Assembly (NCBI GenBank): GCA_030605795.1
Contig: JAUWHR010000037.1
Coordinates: 1-64,000, forward strand
DNA from: Anaerolineae bacterium
GTDB lineage: Bacteria > Chloroflexota > Anaerolineae > Anaerolineales > E44-bin32
DNA: 64,000 bases
Direction of reading: 5' to 3'
The stretch's first letter is position 1, and each line of letters opens with the position of its first letter. Below, one piece after another: positions 1 through 8,141 of the stretch. Made by a program: the position numbers and the translations under genes. The notes under the pieces were generated by a model. The model was not told where the DNA came from, made no database searches, and worked only from the letters and a program-made list of their open reading frames with translations.

Positions 1-1
1 C

Positions 2-1393
2 AGCGTGTCTTGTTCGTGGGCTGGTGGTGGGGAGGGTAGTTATTCGATTAACTTTTGGGCGCACTCCTCTTATGGCGATACCAGCGGACAGTCCAGTACG
101 ACTTGGAGCATGGACAGCGTGCCGCCAGGAGTGGGCATGGACGCATCCGGGGACTCGCCAGGGGGAGGGGGCTGGTATATCGCCGGACCGGTGACCGTCT
201 CCGCCAGCGGATCGGATGCCACCTCAGGGATTTCAAGCGTGGAGGTATCGGTTGGGGACGGGGATTGGTCCACGTCAGCGCAGGTAACCGGTGATGGGCT
301 TCACGTCGTGGACCTGCGCGCTCAGGACAATGCTGGAAACATTACCTACAGCACTGCAACAGGAGGGATTGACGGAACAGCGCCGGCACTAACCACATCG
401 ACCAGCGGAACAGTTGGTCAAGCTGGTTGGTTTACCGGAAAGCCAGTAATAGTTGACGCAGTAGCTTCTGATCCATTATCAGGAGTGGCACAGATCGAGT
501 ATTCATTAAGTGGTGGCGCCTGGGTGGGTGGTGCATCAGTTGAGGTGACAGGTGAGGGGATTTCTACCGTCACTTTCAGGGCGCGTGACATCGCCGGGAA
601 TGAGGCGGTAGGTACCGCCACGATTAAGGTCGACACGTTGGAACCTTCATCGCGATTTACCAGCCCGGCGGACGGCAGTGAAAGCTGGGTTTCCGGCGAA
701 TTTACTATTGTCGGCACCAGCTCGGATGACACCTCCGGGGTGTCGCTTGTTGAACTATCATTGGATGGGGGGAGCAATTGGCGGGATCTGAACCTGCAAG
801 GTGATGAATGGAGTTATGTGTGGAATACATTGTCGGTCCCAGATGGTGTCTACATCGTACTTGCTCGAGCCAAGGACAATGCGGGTAATAAGGAATCAAC
901 CGCTCGAATCACTGTCCATGTAAATAATATTCAGCCAACTCCCACATCACTGCCACCTACATCGAGTCCTACCGATATTCCACCGACCACCACATCAACG
1001 CCGACCGCGCTGACCCAAGAACCGACCACCACATCAACGCCGACCGCGCTGACCCAAGAATCGACCACCACATCAACGCCGCCCACGCTGACCCAGGAAC
1101 CGACCTCTACTTTAGTGCCGGGATCGAATCTAGAATCTAGTCCGACGGCGACTGATTTACCGAAGGTTGCTTTGGCGCCGAAAAATCCTGACTCTACTCC
1201 AGTTCCCTCTGAACCTGCTGACGAACCGATTTCTGACCCAATTAGCATGATCGCCTGGCTGTGGTTGTGGCCTACAGTCACCATGATTGGACTTACGGTT
1301 TGCTTCGGATTTGCTAAAGCATTGGATTCCCGCCCCCGAACATTACGTCGGTTGCGGGATGACTTAGCGAGAATCCATGAATTACTTAGCTGA
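2..1393 (+). CDS. Surface-anchored protein with Ig-like repeats (5' end missing)
   Basis: The reading frame is open to the left edge of the window, so the N-terminus and any signal peptide lie outside. About 463 residues are visible. Three Ig-like (bacterial OmpL47/Big-type) repeats follow one another, each starting near a G-W or S-W pair and ending in an 'R(A)xDxAGN' strand (DNAGN, DIAGN, DNAGN). A Thr/Pro-rich linker of about 90 residues comes next, partly built from a 13-residue tandem repeat. A single hydrophobic helix (ISMIAWLWLWPTVTMIGL) follows, then a short basic cytoplasmic tail. The layout suggests an extracellular protein tethered by its C-terminus, with repeats acting as spacers or binding modules. 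Any catalytic domain would be upstream of the window. The next gene starts 36 bases later on the same strand. Confidence 0.8.
   Translation, partial: SVSCSWAGGGEGSYSINFWAHSSYGDTSGQSSTTWSMDSVPPGVGMDASGDSPGGGGWYIAGPVTVSASGSDATSGISSVEVSVGDGDWSTSAQVTGDGLHVVDLRAQDNAGNITYSTATGGIDGTAPALTTSTSGTVGQAGWFTGKPVIVDAVASDPLSGVAQIEYSLSGGAWVGGASVEVTGEGISTVTFRARDIAGNEAVGTATIKVDTLEPSSRFTSPADGSESWVSGEFTIVGTSSDDTSGVSLVELSLDGGSNWRDLNLQGDEWSYVWNTLSVPDGVYIVLARAKDNAGNKESTARITVHVNNIQPTPTSLPPTSSPTDIPPTTTSTPTALTQEPTTTSTPTALTQESTTTSTPPTLTQEPTSTLVPGSNLESSPTATDLPKVALAPKNPDSTPVPSEPADEPISDPISMIAWLWLWPTVTMIGLTVCFGFAKALDSRPRTLRRLRDDLARIHELLS
983..1099 (+). repeat. Three tandem 39-bp units coding a Thr/Pro linker
   Basis: Units lie at 983-1021, 1022-1060 and 1061-1099. 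The first two are identical over 39 bases; the third has a few substitutions. Each encodes 13 residues of the type P/S-TTTSTPTALTQE. In-frame units of this kind expand or contract by slippage and change the length of a wall-spanning stalk. Confidence 0.9.
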
Positions 1394-1429
1394 GTTTTCG
1401 ATGGACTATTTGGAAGAAGAGGAGTGCCC

Positions 1430-2035
1430 GTGATTGATCCAATGGTGATCCTGGTCCTTGAGATCGTCTTATCGTTCATTGTCTTGGCTGCGGTCATCAT
1501 GCTGGGGGCATTGACCTGGATTGGAAACGAGCGTCAAAATAAATCGCTCGAGGAACTGCGGATGGATGTTCGCCAGTGGGCGCTTGGTGATCTAGAAATC
1601 AAGCGAGAGAAGGCAGCTAGAGAAATCACTATCATGGACCCAATAAGCTGGCTCGATGATATGGTACGAAGAGCTATGGGAACATCACCCCAGATCAGGG
1701 ACATCGCCAGTGTGCTTAAGAAACCAGATGCCATTGTTACCATTACCGAGAATGGGCGCTATTTGGTCTTCTCGCCTGTACGTCCCGATCAGATGCGGAA
1801 GATCATCCACAGGCTGGACCGCTCGAAAAAAATCAGAGATACTTCGCCTCTTCGGCCAATGAGGCAATTGGGGAAGAGGCGATCAAAAGTGGGAGCCTAT
1901 GAGCTCTCAGCCTTGAACGCCGGCATATTCTTCGATGTTGAGGCAGATCAAGTCTGGAAAATGGTTGTTAAAAGGTCGCTGGACACCAACCGATTGTGGA
2001 TCTACGACATTCCGGGGCCGTGGGAGACAAGTTAG
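1430..2035 (+). CDS. Membrane-anchored hypothetical protein
   Basis: A protein of about 201 residues. I prefer the GTG at 1430 (M-I-D-P-M-V) because AGAGGAG sits five bases upstream; the GTG at 1424 overlaps that ribosome site. One N-terminal transmembrane helix (residues about 4-30) is followed by a charged region of about 35 residues likely to be helical, then a basic soluble domain with no motif I recognise. It sits 36 bases after the surface protein and is probably co-transcribed with it, so an accessory role at the envelope is possible. Function unknown. Confidence 0.7.
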   Translation: MIDPMVILVLEIVLSFIVLAAVIMLGALTWIGNERQNKSLEELRMDVRQWALGDLEIKREKAAREITIMDPISWLDDMVRRAMGTSPQIRDIASVLKKPDAIVTITENGRYLVFSPVRPDQMRKIIHRLDRSKKIRDTSPLRPMRQLGKRRSKVGAYELSALNAGIFFDVEADQVWKMVVKRSLDTNRLWIYDIPGPWETS

Positions 2036-2456
2036 ACTGCTTTCAACAATCCCTCTTTCTATGAAAAACACGCCTTTCTAAGGTGTCGCTTTAATCTCAT
2101 TGACATATTTCCCCAATCAGAAATTTCATGAAAATGAACCCCCCAGCCATTCTCTAAAAAAGGCTCGTTATTCTTGGGTGGGGTGTGGTGTTGAGGGGAG
2201 GGACGTGAGGATATAAATTTGAATCGTTATCGGTTTTATTGGGGGAGGTTATTGAGTATCAATTGTAGCAATCCCTGTGATTCATCGCACCAATATTGGG
2301 AGATTTGCTACCAATGACATGGTTTGGATTTTGTATAGGCCAAAAAATAAAGATTCTACGAACTCTAGAGTTTATTATCGGTTAATCAAGACGTGATAAA
2401 TCCCCATCCATTGTTGAATGAGAATTTTGAAATGATTAAGACACATCAAAGTAAGA
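2036..2456. other. AT-rich intergenic region
   Basis: About 420 bases between two convergent genes. I see no gene-like frame, tRNA, strong hairpin with T-run or long repeat. Composition shifts to AT-rich here compared with the preceding genes, which fits the left edge of the accessory island that follows. I looked for a copy of the tRNA-His 3' end as the second attachment site and did not find one. Confidence 0.5.
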
Positions 2457-5060
2457 CTATGATCGAGATGCCTTTTTTAATTTTTTATGATAAGTTTTGA
2501 GGGACTCATATTCTTTAATTTCATTAAGCAAATCTTCACAGGAAGGCATTCGGGCAAAGGCATCGCTATGAAGATGACCCTCAATATAACGAGATAAATG
2601 CTCACATTTCTCAACTACTCGAGTAATTACTTCTTTATCCCACACAACATCCTTTAATCGTGAGAAGCTAATCCGTTCTTCAAAACGGTTTACCACACCT
2701 CCGAATAACCCGAAGACAATGAATGCTTCATATGTAGAACGAAGTGCACCGAATCCCAGCCTAAGGAGAGTTTCTTGATCTGAAGCCTGAGCACCCTTTG
2801 CTTTTCTATAGAACTCATTTGCACGTTTTGGAGTTTTATATTCTTTTTCTAATGCTGGGCTATCATCTAGCCATAAGTAACCAGGTTTATCATCGATTTC
2901 ACCACGTTTTACCCAATGGGTAGCAAGGTTTACTCCAAGCTTCTCTGCATCTCTCTTAAGAAAATATAGAAATGGCAGGTCGTGAGTAAAGACAACGACT
3001 TGTCGATTATTTGCTTCTTTCGCCAAAATCTGAGCTATTGTTTCACGCCATTCCAAATCCAGCGATGTGACAGGATCATCGAGGATTATTGAGCTGCTAG
3101 TTTCATCAAGTGCAACTTCGGTAAGAAAATCTGCTATTGCCACGGCCCTTTTTTCGCCTTCACTCAGAACTTTTTCTGGAGATATGGATTCGGTTGAAGC
3201 AACAGTTTCCAGCACAATCTGTTTGTAAGTTTCACCCTTTCTGCCAGAAGTCTCAACCTTTACCTTGAGAGGTCTTTCAAGAATGGCCAAAATACCAGAA
3301 AACAATTCGAGATAGCGGTTAGTAACTAATCTCGAAAAAGTCTCCTTATATTTTCCAGTTATGTGTCTTGTACTTCCACCTATCTTCGATGCTCGCTTCG
3401 CCCACTTCCTCCTCTCGATATATGATTTTATGTCATCGAGATTCGCATGGACTATTTTTCTATGTTGGAGAGAACTTAATTCATCATTCAGCCTTTCGAA
3501 TCTCGCTTGAATATCTGTACTGAGAAGACTGATCTTCTCTCGCTTTAGGGAAGATATCTCTTCATCGATGTCTTTTGTGGGGGATGGAAGGATCGAGGGA
3601 GCTTTAATTTCAATGTTGCAATCTTCGATTATCTGAATGAAAGAATCCCTTCGTTGGTGCAATGCATCAATATATGCGGTCACCTTGGGTGTGATAAGTT
3701 TATTGATACTATCCAGACTTCTATAGGATGCAGTATCTGTCTGGAAAAAGGCAAAGTCCAAATTCTTTAAACTTTTTTTGATTTCATCAAGGTTCCTTCT
3801 CTCGTTCTCAAATCGAGTTTGAGCTTCGCTTTCCAAGAACTCCCATAAGCTTATTATCAGTCCTCGTGCCTCATCCGATAATGGTTGATGACATAAGAGG
3901 CATCTGCTATCAACAGATGGATACGATATTTCCAAATCACTTTCAAGCTCCGCCAGGGTTTTGGCAGCAAGAATGAAATTCTGCCACTCCTCACTCCCAA
4001 TCTGAGTAAATCCTTCCGCCCTAAACTTCTGAACACTAATGTTCTTTGCCCTCGTGCCAAGGCTCTCGTATGCAATTACAGAGTCTGTGATTGCTTTGTA
4101 GTTTTCATCAAGCAAAGCTGAGGTAATGTTATCCAGATTTTTGTTTAGATTCTCAAGATCGGACTCTTTCTGATCGATGGTTGTGATTTCTGTTTCAACA
4201 TCCTTTACCCTAAGTTGAGCTATCTCAGTTTCCAGCTGAGCTAGGTGAACATCCTCCTTCATAGAGAGCGTCGCAACTTGATCTACAACATCCAAGTGCG
4301 TTTCAGGACCTATTATGTCAATGAATTCAGTGACCCATGAGCTTCCCGAGAATAAACTCTGGAATTGATGTGGTTGTCTATACTCATCGATAGTTGCTCG
4401 AAGTCTTTTTCTAACCTTATCGGTAACCTCTGCGAGAATTGTCAAATAATGCAACCCGGAAGGTGAAAAACTGAATGTATTCGATCCCGTCAGATGAATG
4501 TGGACACTCGTACTATCGAAGACATATAAAGAAGCTAGCTCAGGACACGGATCACCAATTTGATAATTAAACTCATGTTGCGATTTGCCATCGAATACTT
4601 CAATTGTGGCAGAAAGGATCATCTCCTCAGTACTCGGTATCGTGATATCTGGAAGCACTTCTTTGTCTCCACGGGTAAAACCGGCACAGCCAAGAACCCT
4701 TGCGTATCCTGATTTCCCAGAACCATTTCGACCAAATATCACCGTAAGATTAGGAGAAAAGGTTAGAGTCTGATTACCGACCAGGGCATTGATATTTTCA
4801 AGGTTAGAGATACTTAGAAGCTTCAAGGATATACCTGGGCCTGTGTCGATAATCTTCTTGGGAAAAATAAACCCTGGTCTCTCTACATCAGGCTCTTTAA
4901 GGCCAGCATCTACTAAAAGATGACCAAGTAGCTCCTGGTAGTCTTCTTCTTCAAAAGCCTTGCCAGTAAGTATTTTAAAGAAGGTTGCTTGCTCCCAATA
5001 ATCGAGCCCAGCAGCCCATTCATAAATCTCCGCTAGAATACTAGCTATAGCTACTCCCAA
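2457..5060 (-). CDS. Zinc-hook ABC/AAA ATPase, RloC/AAA_13-like
   Basis: 867 residues. A Walker A motif (GRNGSGKS) lies at about residues 110-117. Long coiled coils follow, interrupted near residue 386 by C-L-L-C, the CxxC zinc hook typical of Rad50 and RloC. An ABC signature (LSEGEKR, about residue 630) and Walker B with D-loop (LDDPVTSLD, about residue 660) close the ATPase head. About 170 further residues include an R-x3-E motif (LRSTYEAF) and a His-rich EGHLHSD segment. RloC and PrrC are anticodon nucleases with an Arg/Glu/His triad in this region, but the His spacing here does not match what I know of RloC, so nuclease activity is unproven. The start is TTG at 5060, because a stop codon lies just upstream in frame; the ribosome site is weak. 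The stop codon is TAG. A phage-defence role is inferred from the family and the integrase nearby. Confidence 0.8.
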   Translation of the reverse strand: MGVAIASILAEIYEWAAGLDYWEQATFFKILTGKAFEEEDYQELLGHLLVDAGLKEPDVERPGFIFPKKIIDTGPGISLKLLSISNLENINALVGNQTLTFSPNLTVIFGRNGSGKSGYARVLGCAGFTRGDKEVLPDITIPSTEEMILSATIEVFDGKSQHEFNYQIGDPCPELASLYVFDSTSVHIHLTGSNTFSFSPSGLHYLTILAEVTDKVRKRLRATIDEYRQPHQFQSLFSGSSWVTEFIDIIGPETHLDVVDQVATLSMKEDVHLAQLETEIAQLRVKDVETEITTIDQKESDLENLNKNLDNITSALLDENYKAITDSVIAYESLGTRAKNISVQKFRAEGFTQIGSEEWQNFILAAKTLAELESDLEISYPSVDSRCLLCHQPLSDEARGLIISLWEFLESEAQTRFENERRNLDEIKKSLKNLDFAFFQTDTASYRSLDSINKLITPKVTAYIDALHQRRDSFIQIIEDCNIEIKAPSILPSPTKDIDEEISSLKREKISLLSTDIQARFERLNDELSSLQHRKIVHANLDDIKSYIERRKWAKRASKIGGSTRHITGKYKETFSRLVTNRYLELFSGILAILERPLKVKVETSGRKGETYKQIVLETVASTESISPEKVLSEGEKRAVAIADFLTEVALDETSSSIILDDPVTSLDLEWRETIAQILAKEANNRQVVVFTHDLPFLYFLKRDAEKLGVNLATHWVKRGEIDDKPGYLWLDDSPALEKEYKTPKRANEFYRKAKGAQASDQETLLRLGFGALRSTYEAFIVFGLFGGVVNRFEERISFSRLKDVVWDKEVITRVVEKCEHLSRYIEGHLHSDAFARMPSCEDLLNEIKEYESLKTYHKKLKKASRS

Positions 5061-5217
5061 TAGTCAGACATGAACAATCACATTTGAGGCTTTACATAAT
5101 AGCTGTAAATTGAACGAACTCGGAATAATCCCTCCATCAATTTTTACGCAATATCCTGCACTATATCCAAGGCTAAATCAGGCAATGCCTACTATAGGAA
5201 TATCAAGATTTAGGTTT

Positions 5218-5568
5218 TTACCACGGCAGATTTACCTCAATTGGACTTCGGTTCGGGAATCGTTCACCGACCTCGGGATTAAGAGTTTCAGCTAAATACG
5301 CCTAAACTCCATCTCTATATTGAGCAAAAACAGATGCCCAAGTGGCGAAAAGTTCCATATGTGCATATGCCTGTATATCCTCATCGTTCCTATGATCGGC
5401 AAGCCTATCTCGTATAATACCCTGACCTACTCTGACTGAAGCAGGATTGGAACCTACATGCCAAATAATATAGACACCCTCCAAACCATCAAAATGAGAA
5501 TCTTGTAGATTAACTGTGTTTAATCCACACCATTTGTCTCCCTCGCATTTAATCCATTCAACGTTCAT
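5218..5568 (-). pseudogene. GIY-YIG-like small protein interrupted by one in-frame TAG
   Basis: Starting at ATG 5568 (GAGAGG seven bases upstream), the frame encodes MNVEWIKCEG..., a G-V-Y-I-I-W strand and V-R-V-G-Q-G...RDRLADHR, which resembles the core of GIY-YIG nucleases. An amber codon at 5302-5304 stops translation after QYRDGV. The same frame continues past it as AYLAETLNPEVGERF and reaches VNLPW before a TAA at 5218. The post-stop segment looks like the natural C-terminus rather than random sequence, and no frame change is needed. A single nonsense mutation is the simplest reading; readthrough or sequencing error are alternatives. GIY-YIG assignment is by eye and tentative. Confidence 0.65.
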
Positions 5569-5926
5569 TTCGATCCTCTCTCCTAAATCAACGATACCCG
5601 ACATCAAACGAAGTCGGGTAAACTTTTTTCAATGAAGGTGCCGAGCACCCCACTACGCCGAGGCTGAACTGTGTAGATATAGATTACATCAGGTGAAAAC
5701 CCGATTCAAGGAGAAAACAATTCACCCTCTGAATACATGATACACAAACCAACCTTAAGAAACCCTCAAGATAATATTGTTGTTTCTCAATAGAGTTAAT
5801 CACTAGGAAAAGATACCGTCCCCAATCGGAGGGGGACCGACTGAGGGCATATTGCTTCTCGCTTGATGCTTTCTGTTAGTACCGATGAAATTTCAATCAT
5901 TTGAACCATAAAGTACTTTTTTTAGC
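5569..5926. other. Intergenic region of the accessory island
   Basis: About 360 bases without a convincing gene. It holds one copy of a 23-base imperfect direct repeat (5810-5832), whose partner lies beyond the next gene. No terminator-like hairpin with a T-run was recognised. Confidence 0.5.
5810..5832. repeat. 23-base imperfect direct repeat, copy 1
   Basis: Begins AAGATACCGTCCCCAATCGG. It matches copy 2 at 6226-6248 at 20 of 23 positions. The two copies bracket the small membrane-protein gene at 5927-6139. Confidence 0.6.
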
Positions 5927-6139
5927 CTATATCCTCATTCCTAGCGATGAGCGAAACCAGGCCCTAGCTATGAGTATACACAGTACTGATCCACCCAGGA
6001 GTTGTAGAGTCTCTCCAAAACTCCAGTTAAGTAAGCTTGGGAAAAAAAGGTTGGTAAGTCCCACAATCCCCATTACTACTCCCATTGCTAGCATGACATA
6101 GCCAAACATATTTATAAATGCTCGTATCTGTGAAATCAT
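5927..6139 (-). CDS. Small two-helix membrane protein
   Basis: 70 residues. ATG at 6139 is preceded by AGAGG at about eight bases. Two hydrophobic helices (about residues 10-32 and 43-60) are separated by a short loop; the C-terminus ends in Arg-rich sequence. I do not recognise a family. It is bracketed by the 23-base direct repeats and sits between the two TAG-interrupted genes. Such small membrane proteins can be immunity or regulatory partners, but nothing in the sequence shows that here. Confidence 0.5.
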   Translation of the reverse strand: MISQIRAFINMFGYVMLAMGVVMGIVGLTNLFFPSLLNWSFGETLQLLGGSVLCILIARAWFRSSLGMRI

Positions 6140-6225
6140 GCGGCAAGCCTCTCGAACTTTTCGTCTTTTGTAAATTATAGGTTGCTTTTAACCACCAGCG
6201 TAATTATCCATAAAGTATATTAGGT

Positions 6226-6248
6226 AAGATATCGCCCCCAACCGGAGG
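6226..6248. repeat. 23-base imperfect direct repeat, copy 2
   Basis: Begins AAGATATCGCCCCCAACCGG. It lies 15 bases past the stop of the zinc-ribbon reading frame (minus strand) and matches copy 1 at 5810-5832 with three substitutions. Confidence 0.6.
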
Positions 6249-6262
6249 TAAGCTAGCGAAGG

Positions 6263-7003
6263 CTAAGTAACTCCCAATTCCTCCCACATCTTGACTGTCT
6301 TACTTAATTCATCAGACGAAATCTGATATGCGGCAGATGCTTTGAAATGATTTCTACGAGATTCTTCTTGCCGAGCCTCCACGCCAAATGTGAAGGCTTT
6401 TAGGTAGGCTTGATGTATTGCTAAGATTTCATTCGTAGGATTCAAGTCTTTAACCTTCTGTAAACGACGCTTAGCCGCTTCAAGGCGGTCAATATAAATT
6501 CTTTCTTCTTTCATCCTCGCTTCTGAGGAATCAACAAGCATCAGGCTATTCAGAATTTCACCTGTTGTGCCAGTCTCAATCACATGTTCCGTAAGAATTC
6601 CTTGGATTGCTGAATAATACTCAACGACTTTTTTGCTTACTTCTTCACTTTCCCCCTTGGGGAAATCACGACCACAAAACCTACATACAATTGCCTTAGC
6701 CTTTATTGTCTCCGCACAAAACGGGCATTCTTTTGTATTAATAGATGATGGTCTAGCTTGTTGTTGAGGCTTTTCCCTACTGTCTTTCTGTTCTGTGCGG
6801 TACTAATCAAGCACAGCGATTTCACGGCTAACCCTATCTGTTTTCGTGGCTTTCCGAAACCAGGGCATAAAGATGAAGAAAGCAACTAGACCGATTATGA
6901 ATCCAACGGTGTAGCCAACATCATCACCGAGACCCCAATCAGAGAGATAGGAACCAAGTATGATGCCCCCCAAGATAAATAGGAAGCCGAATATCTTACC
7001 CAT
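6263..7003 (-). pseudogene. Two-helix membrane/zinc-ribbon protein interrupted by TAG
   Basis: The ATG at 7003 starts a 66-residue part with two transmembrane helices (MGKIFGFLFILGG...; ...VGFIIGLVAFFIF) that ends at a TAG, 6803-6805. The same frame then continues for about 180 codons with no start codon for some 220 bases. It runs through a charged linker, a classic double-knuckle zinc ribbon (CPFCAETIKAKAIVCRFCG, about 6660-6730) and a charged, probably helical C-terminal domain ending ...MWEELGVT at 6263. Membrane helices followed by this type of ribbon is a familiar layout, so this is most simply one gene of about 246 codons broken by an amber codon. The N-terminal fragment alone could still be made. 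A GTG at 6583 could start only the last 106 residues, without the ribbon. Confidence 0.65.
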
Positions 7004-7055
7004 GGTTGAACCTCATTGGCTATCCACCACCACTATAGCATAATTGAATTAGTGC

Positions 7056-7910
7056 TTAGTTCAAATCATCCTTCACCATTTGCACATACCGTCTGGTCAT
7101 TTCCAGGGTTGAATGACCAAATAAACTCTGAAGGTGAAGCATATTCATATTTCCTCGAACACATAAAGTGGCAAACGTTCTCCGCAAAACATGGGTAGAA
7201 AAAGAAATACCTGACTTCTCACTTATTCGTCTGATTAATTGTCGAAAACCTGAGTGTTTAAATCTTGTACTTGTTTGAGTCTGAAAAATTGAGTCATTAT
7301 CTTCATGTGAAATGGTTCTTCTGTATCGTAACAATACACGCCTAGTTTTTACACCAATGAAGACGGAGCGTGCTTTCTTGCTCTTACTTCTACGGATGTT
7401 TACCACTCCTGATGGTATATCAACATCAATCCAATTTAGACTACGTGCCTCAGACCTTCTCATGCCAGAATCAACCAAAAAAAGTATCAAGGCTTTGTCT
7501 CTGGGCTTCTTACAGACCTTCAGAATTCTGCCTAATTCATCGGGGGAAAGGACCCTCATCTGTTTCTGTTCGATACGGGGCATTTTCACGTTTATAGGGG
7601 TTGAGATATACCCATCCTCGTTTAAGAGGCGTAGAAAGGCCCTGGTGCCTCTAGCGTGGGCGTGTACAGTAGCATCAGCGATTCCACGTTCAGAAATACC
7701 TGTGATATGCGATCTGACATGGAAAGAAGTAATATTTTCAGGCTCAGTTAGACCTTGTGAGGATAACCAATCGATAAATTCTCCAACGGTGTATTCGTAG
7801 AATCCGATTGTCTTGGGGGATAGTAGGGAGGCTTTTCTAGAAAGGATGAAATCTTGATAAGCCTCAAGAATCAGGTGGTCACTTTTGGGGATTAAATATA
7901 ATGGGCACAC
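7056..7910 (-). CDS. Tyrosine recombinase / integrase
   Basis: 284 residues, full length for the phage-integrase/Xer family. The N-terminal SAM-like DNA-binding domain covers about residues 10-95. The catalytic domain has the first Arg in SGMRRSEARSL, a Lys in the beta-hairpin (SKSKKARSV), H-x2-R in THVLRRTFAT, His in LFGHSTLEM and the nucleophilic Tyr in RRYVQM. The start is GTG at 7910. The gene begins 36 bases from the 3' end of tRNA-His, the usual position of an element integrase beside its attachment site. The catalytic pentad looks intact. It lacks an obvious IntI-type insertion, so I do not read it as an integron integrase. Confidence 0.9.
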   Translation of the reverse strand: MCPLYLIPKSDHLILEAYQDFILSRKASLLSPKTIGFYEYTVGEFIDWLSSQGLTEPENITSFHVRSHITGISERGIADATVHAHARGTRAFLRLLNEDGYISTPINVKMPRIEQKQMRVLSPDELGRILKVCKKPRDKALILFLVDSGMRRSEARSLNWIDVDIPSGVVNIRRSKSKKARSVFIGVKTRRVLLRYRRTISHEDNDSIFQTQTSTRFKHSGFRQLIRRISEKSGISFSTHVLRRTFATLCVRGNMNMLHLQSLFGHSTLEMTRRYVQMVKDDLN

Positions 7911-7946
7911 AGCAAACTCTCCTATTTACACTTGCTGTATGCCTAT

Positions 7947-8022
7947 TGGGGTGCCCGACGGGGATCGAACCCGCAGCCTCCTGATCCACAGTCAGGCGCT
8001 CTGCCCTTGAGCTACGGGCACC
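7947..8022 (-). tRNA. tRNA-His (anticodon GTG)
   Basis: Read on the minus strand, the acceptor stem GTGCCCG pairs with CGGGCAC, with an extra 5' G facing C73 as expected for tRNA-His. The anticodon loop is CTGTGGA in a CCTGA/TCAGG stem. The T-loop is GGTTCGATCC, and the CCA end is encoded at 7947-7949. The integrase gene lies just past its 3' end. Confidence 0.96.
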
Positions 8023-8141
8023 ATGCTAAGGGAGATTCTATCATGAACTAAAGCTAAAACAAACGAGTTGGATCAAAACGCTCGTCCATCAATTGGAGCT
8101 ACACGGCGACTCGCGCCGCTGAGCAACTACAGGCTTAGAAT

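Noticed and set aside
2457..7910. Stop-codon recoding of TAG across the island
   Set aside because: The large ATPase gene ends at a TAG with nothing protein-like after it, and most genes of the window use TAG normally; nonsense mutation is simpler.
7056..7910. Integron integrase responsible for the attC-like sites
   Set aside because: It is a standard tyrosine recombinase beside a tRNA and lacks an apparent IntI-specific insertion; the same holds for the recombinase at 53625.
7947..8022. att duplication of the tRNA-His 3' end at the far side of the island
   Set aside because: A search by eye of 1-7000 for the tail sequence found only short chance matches (up to about 7 bases).
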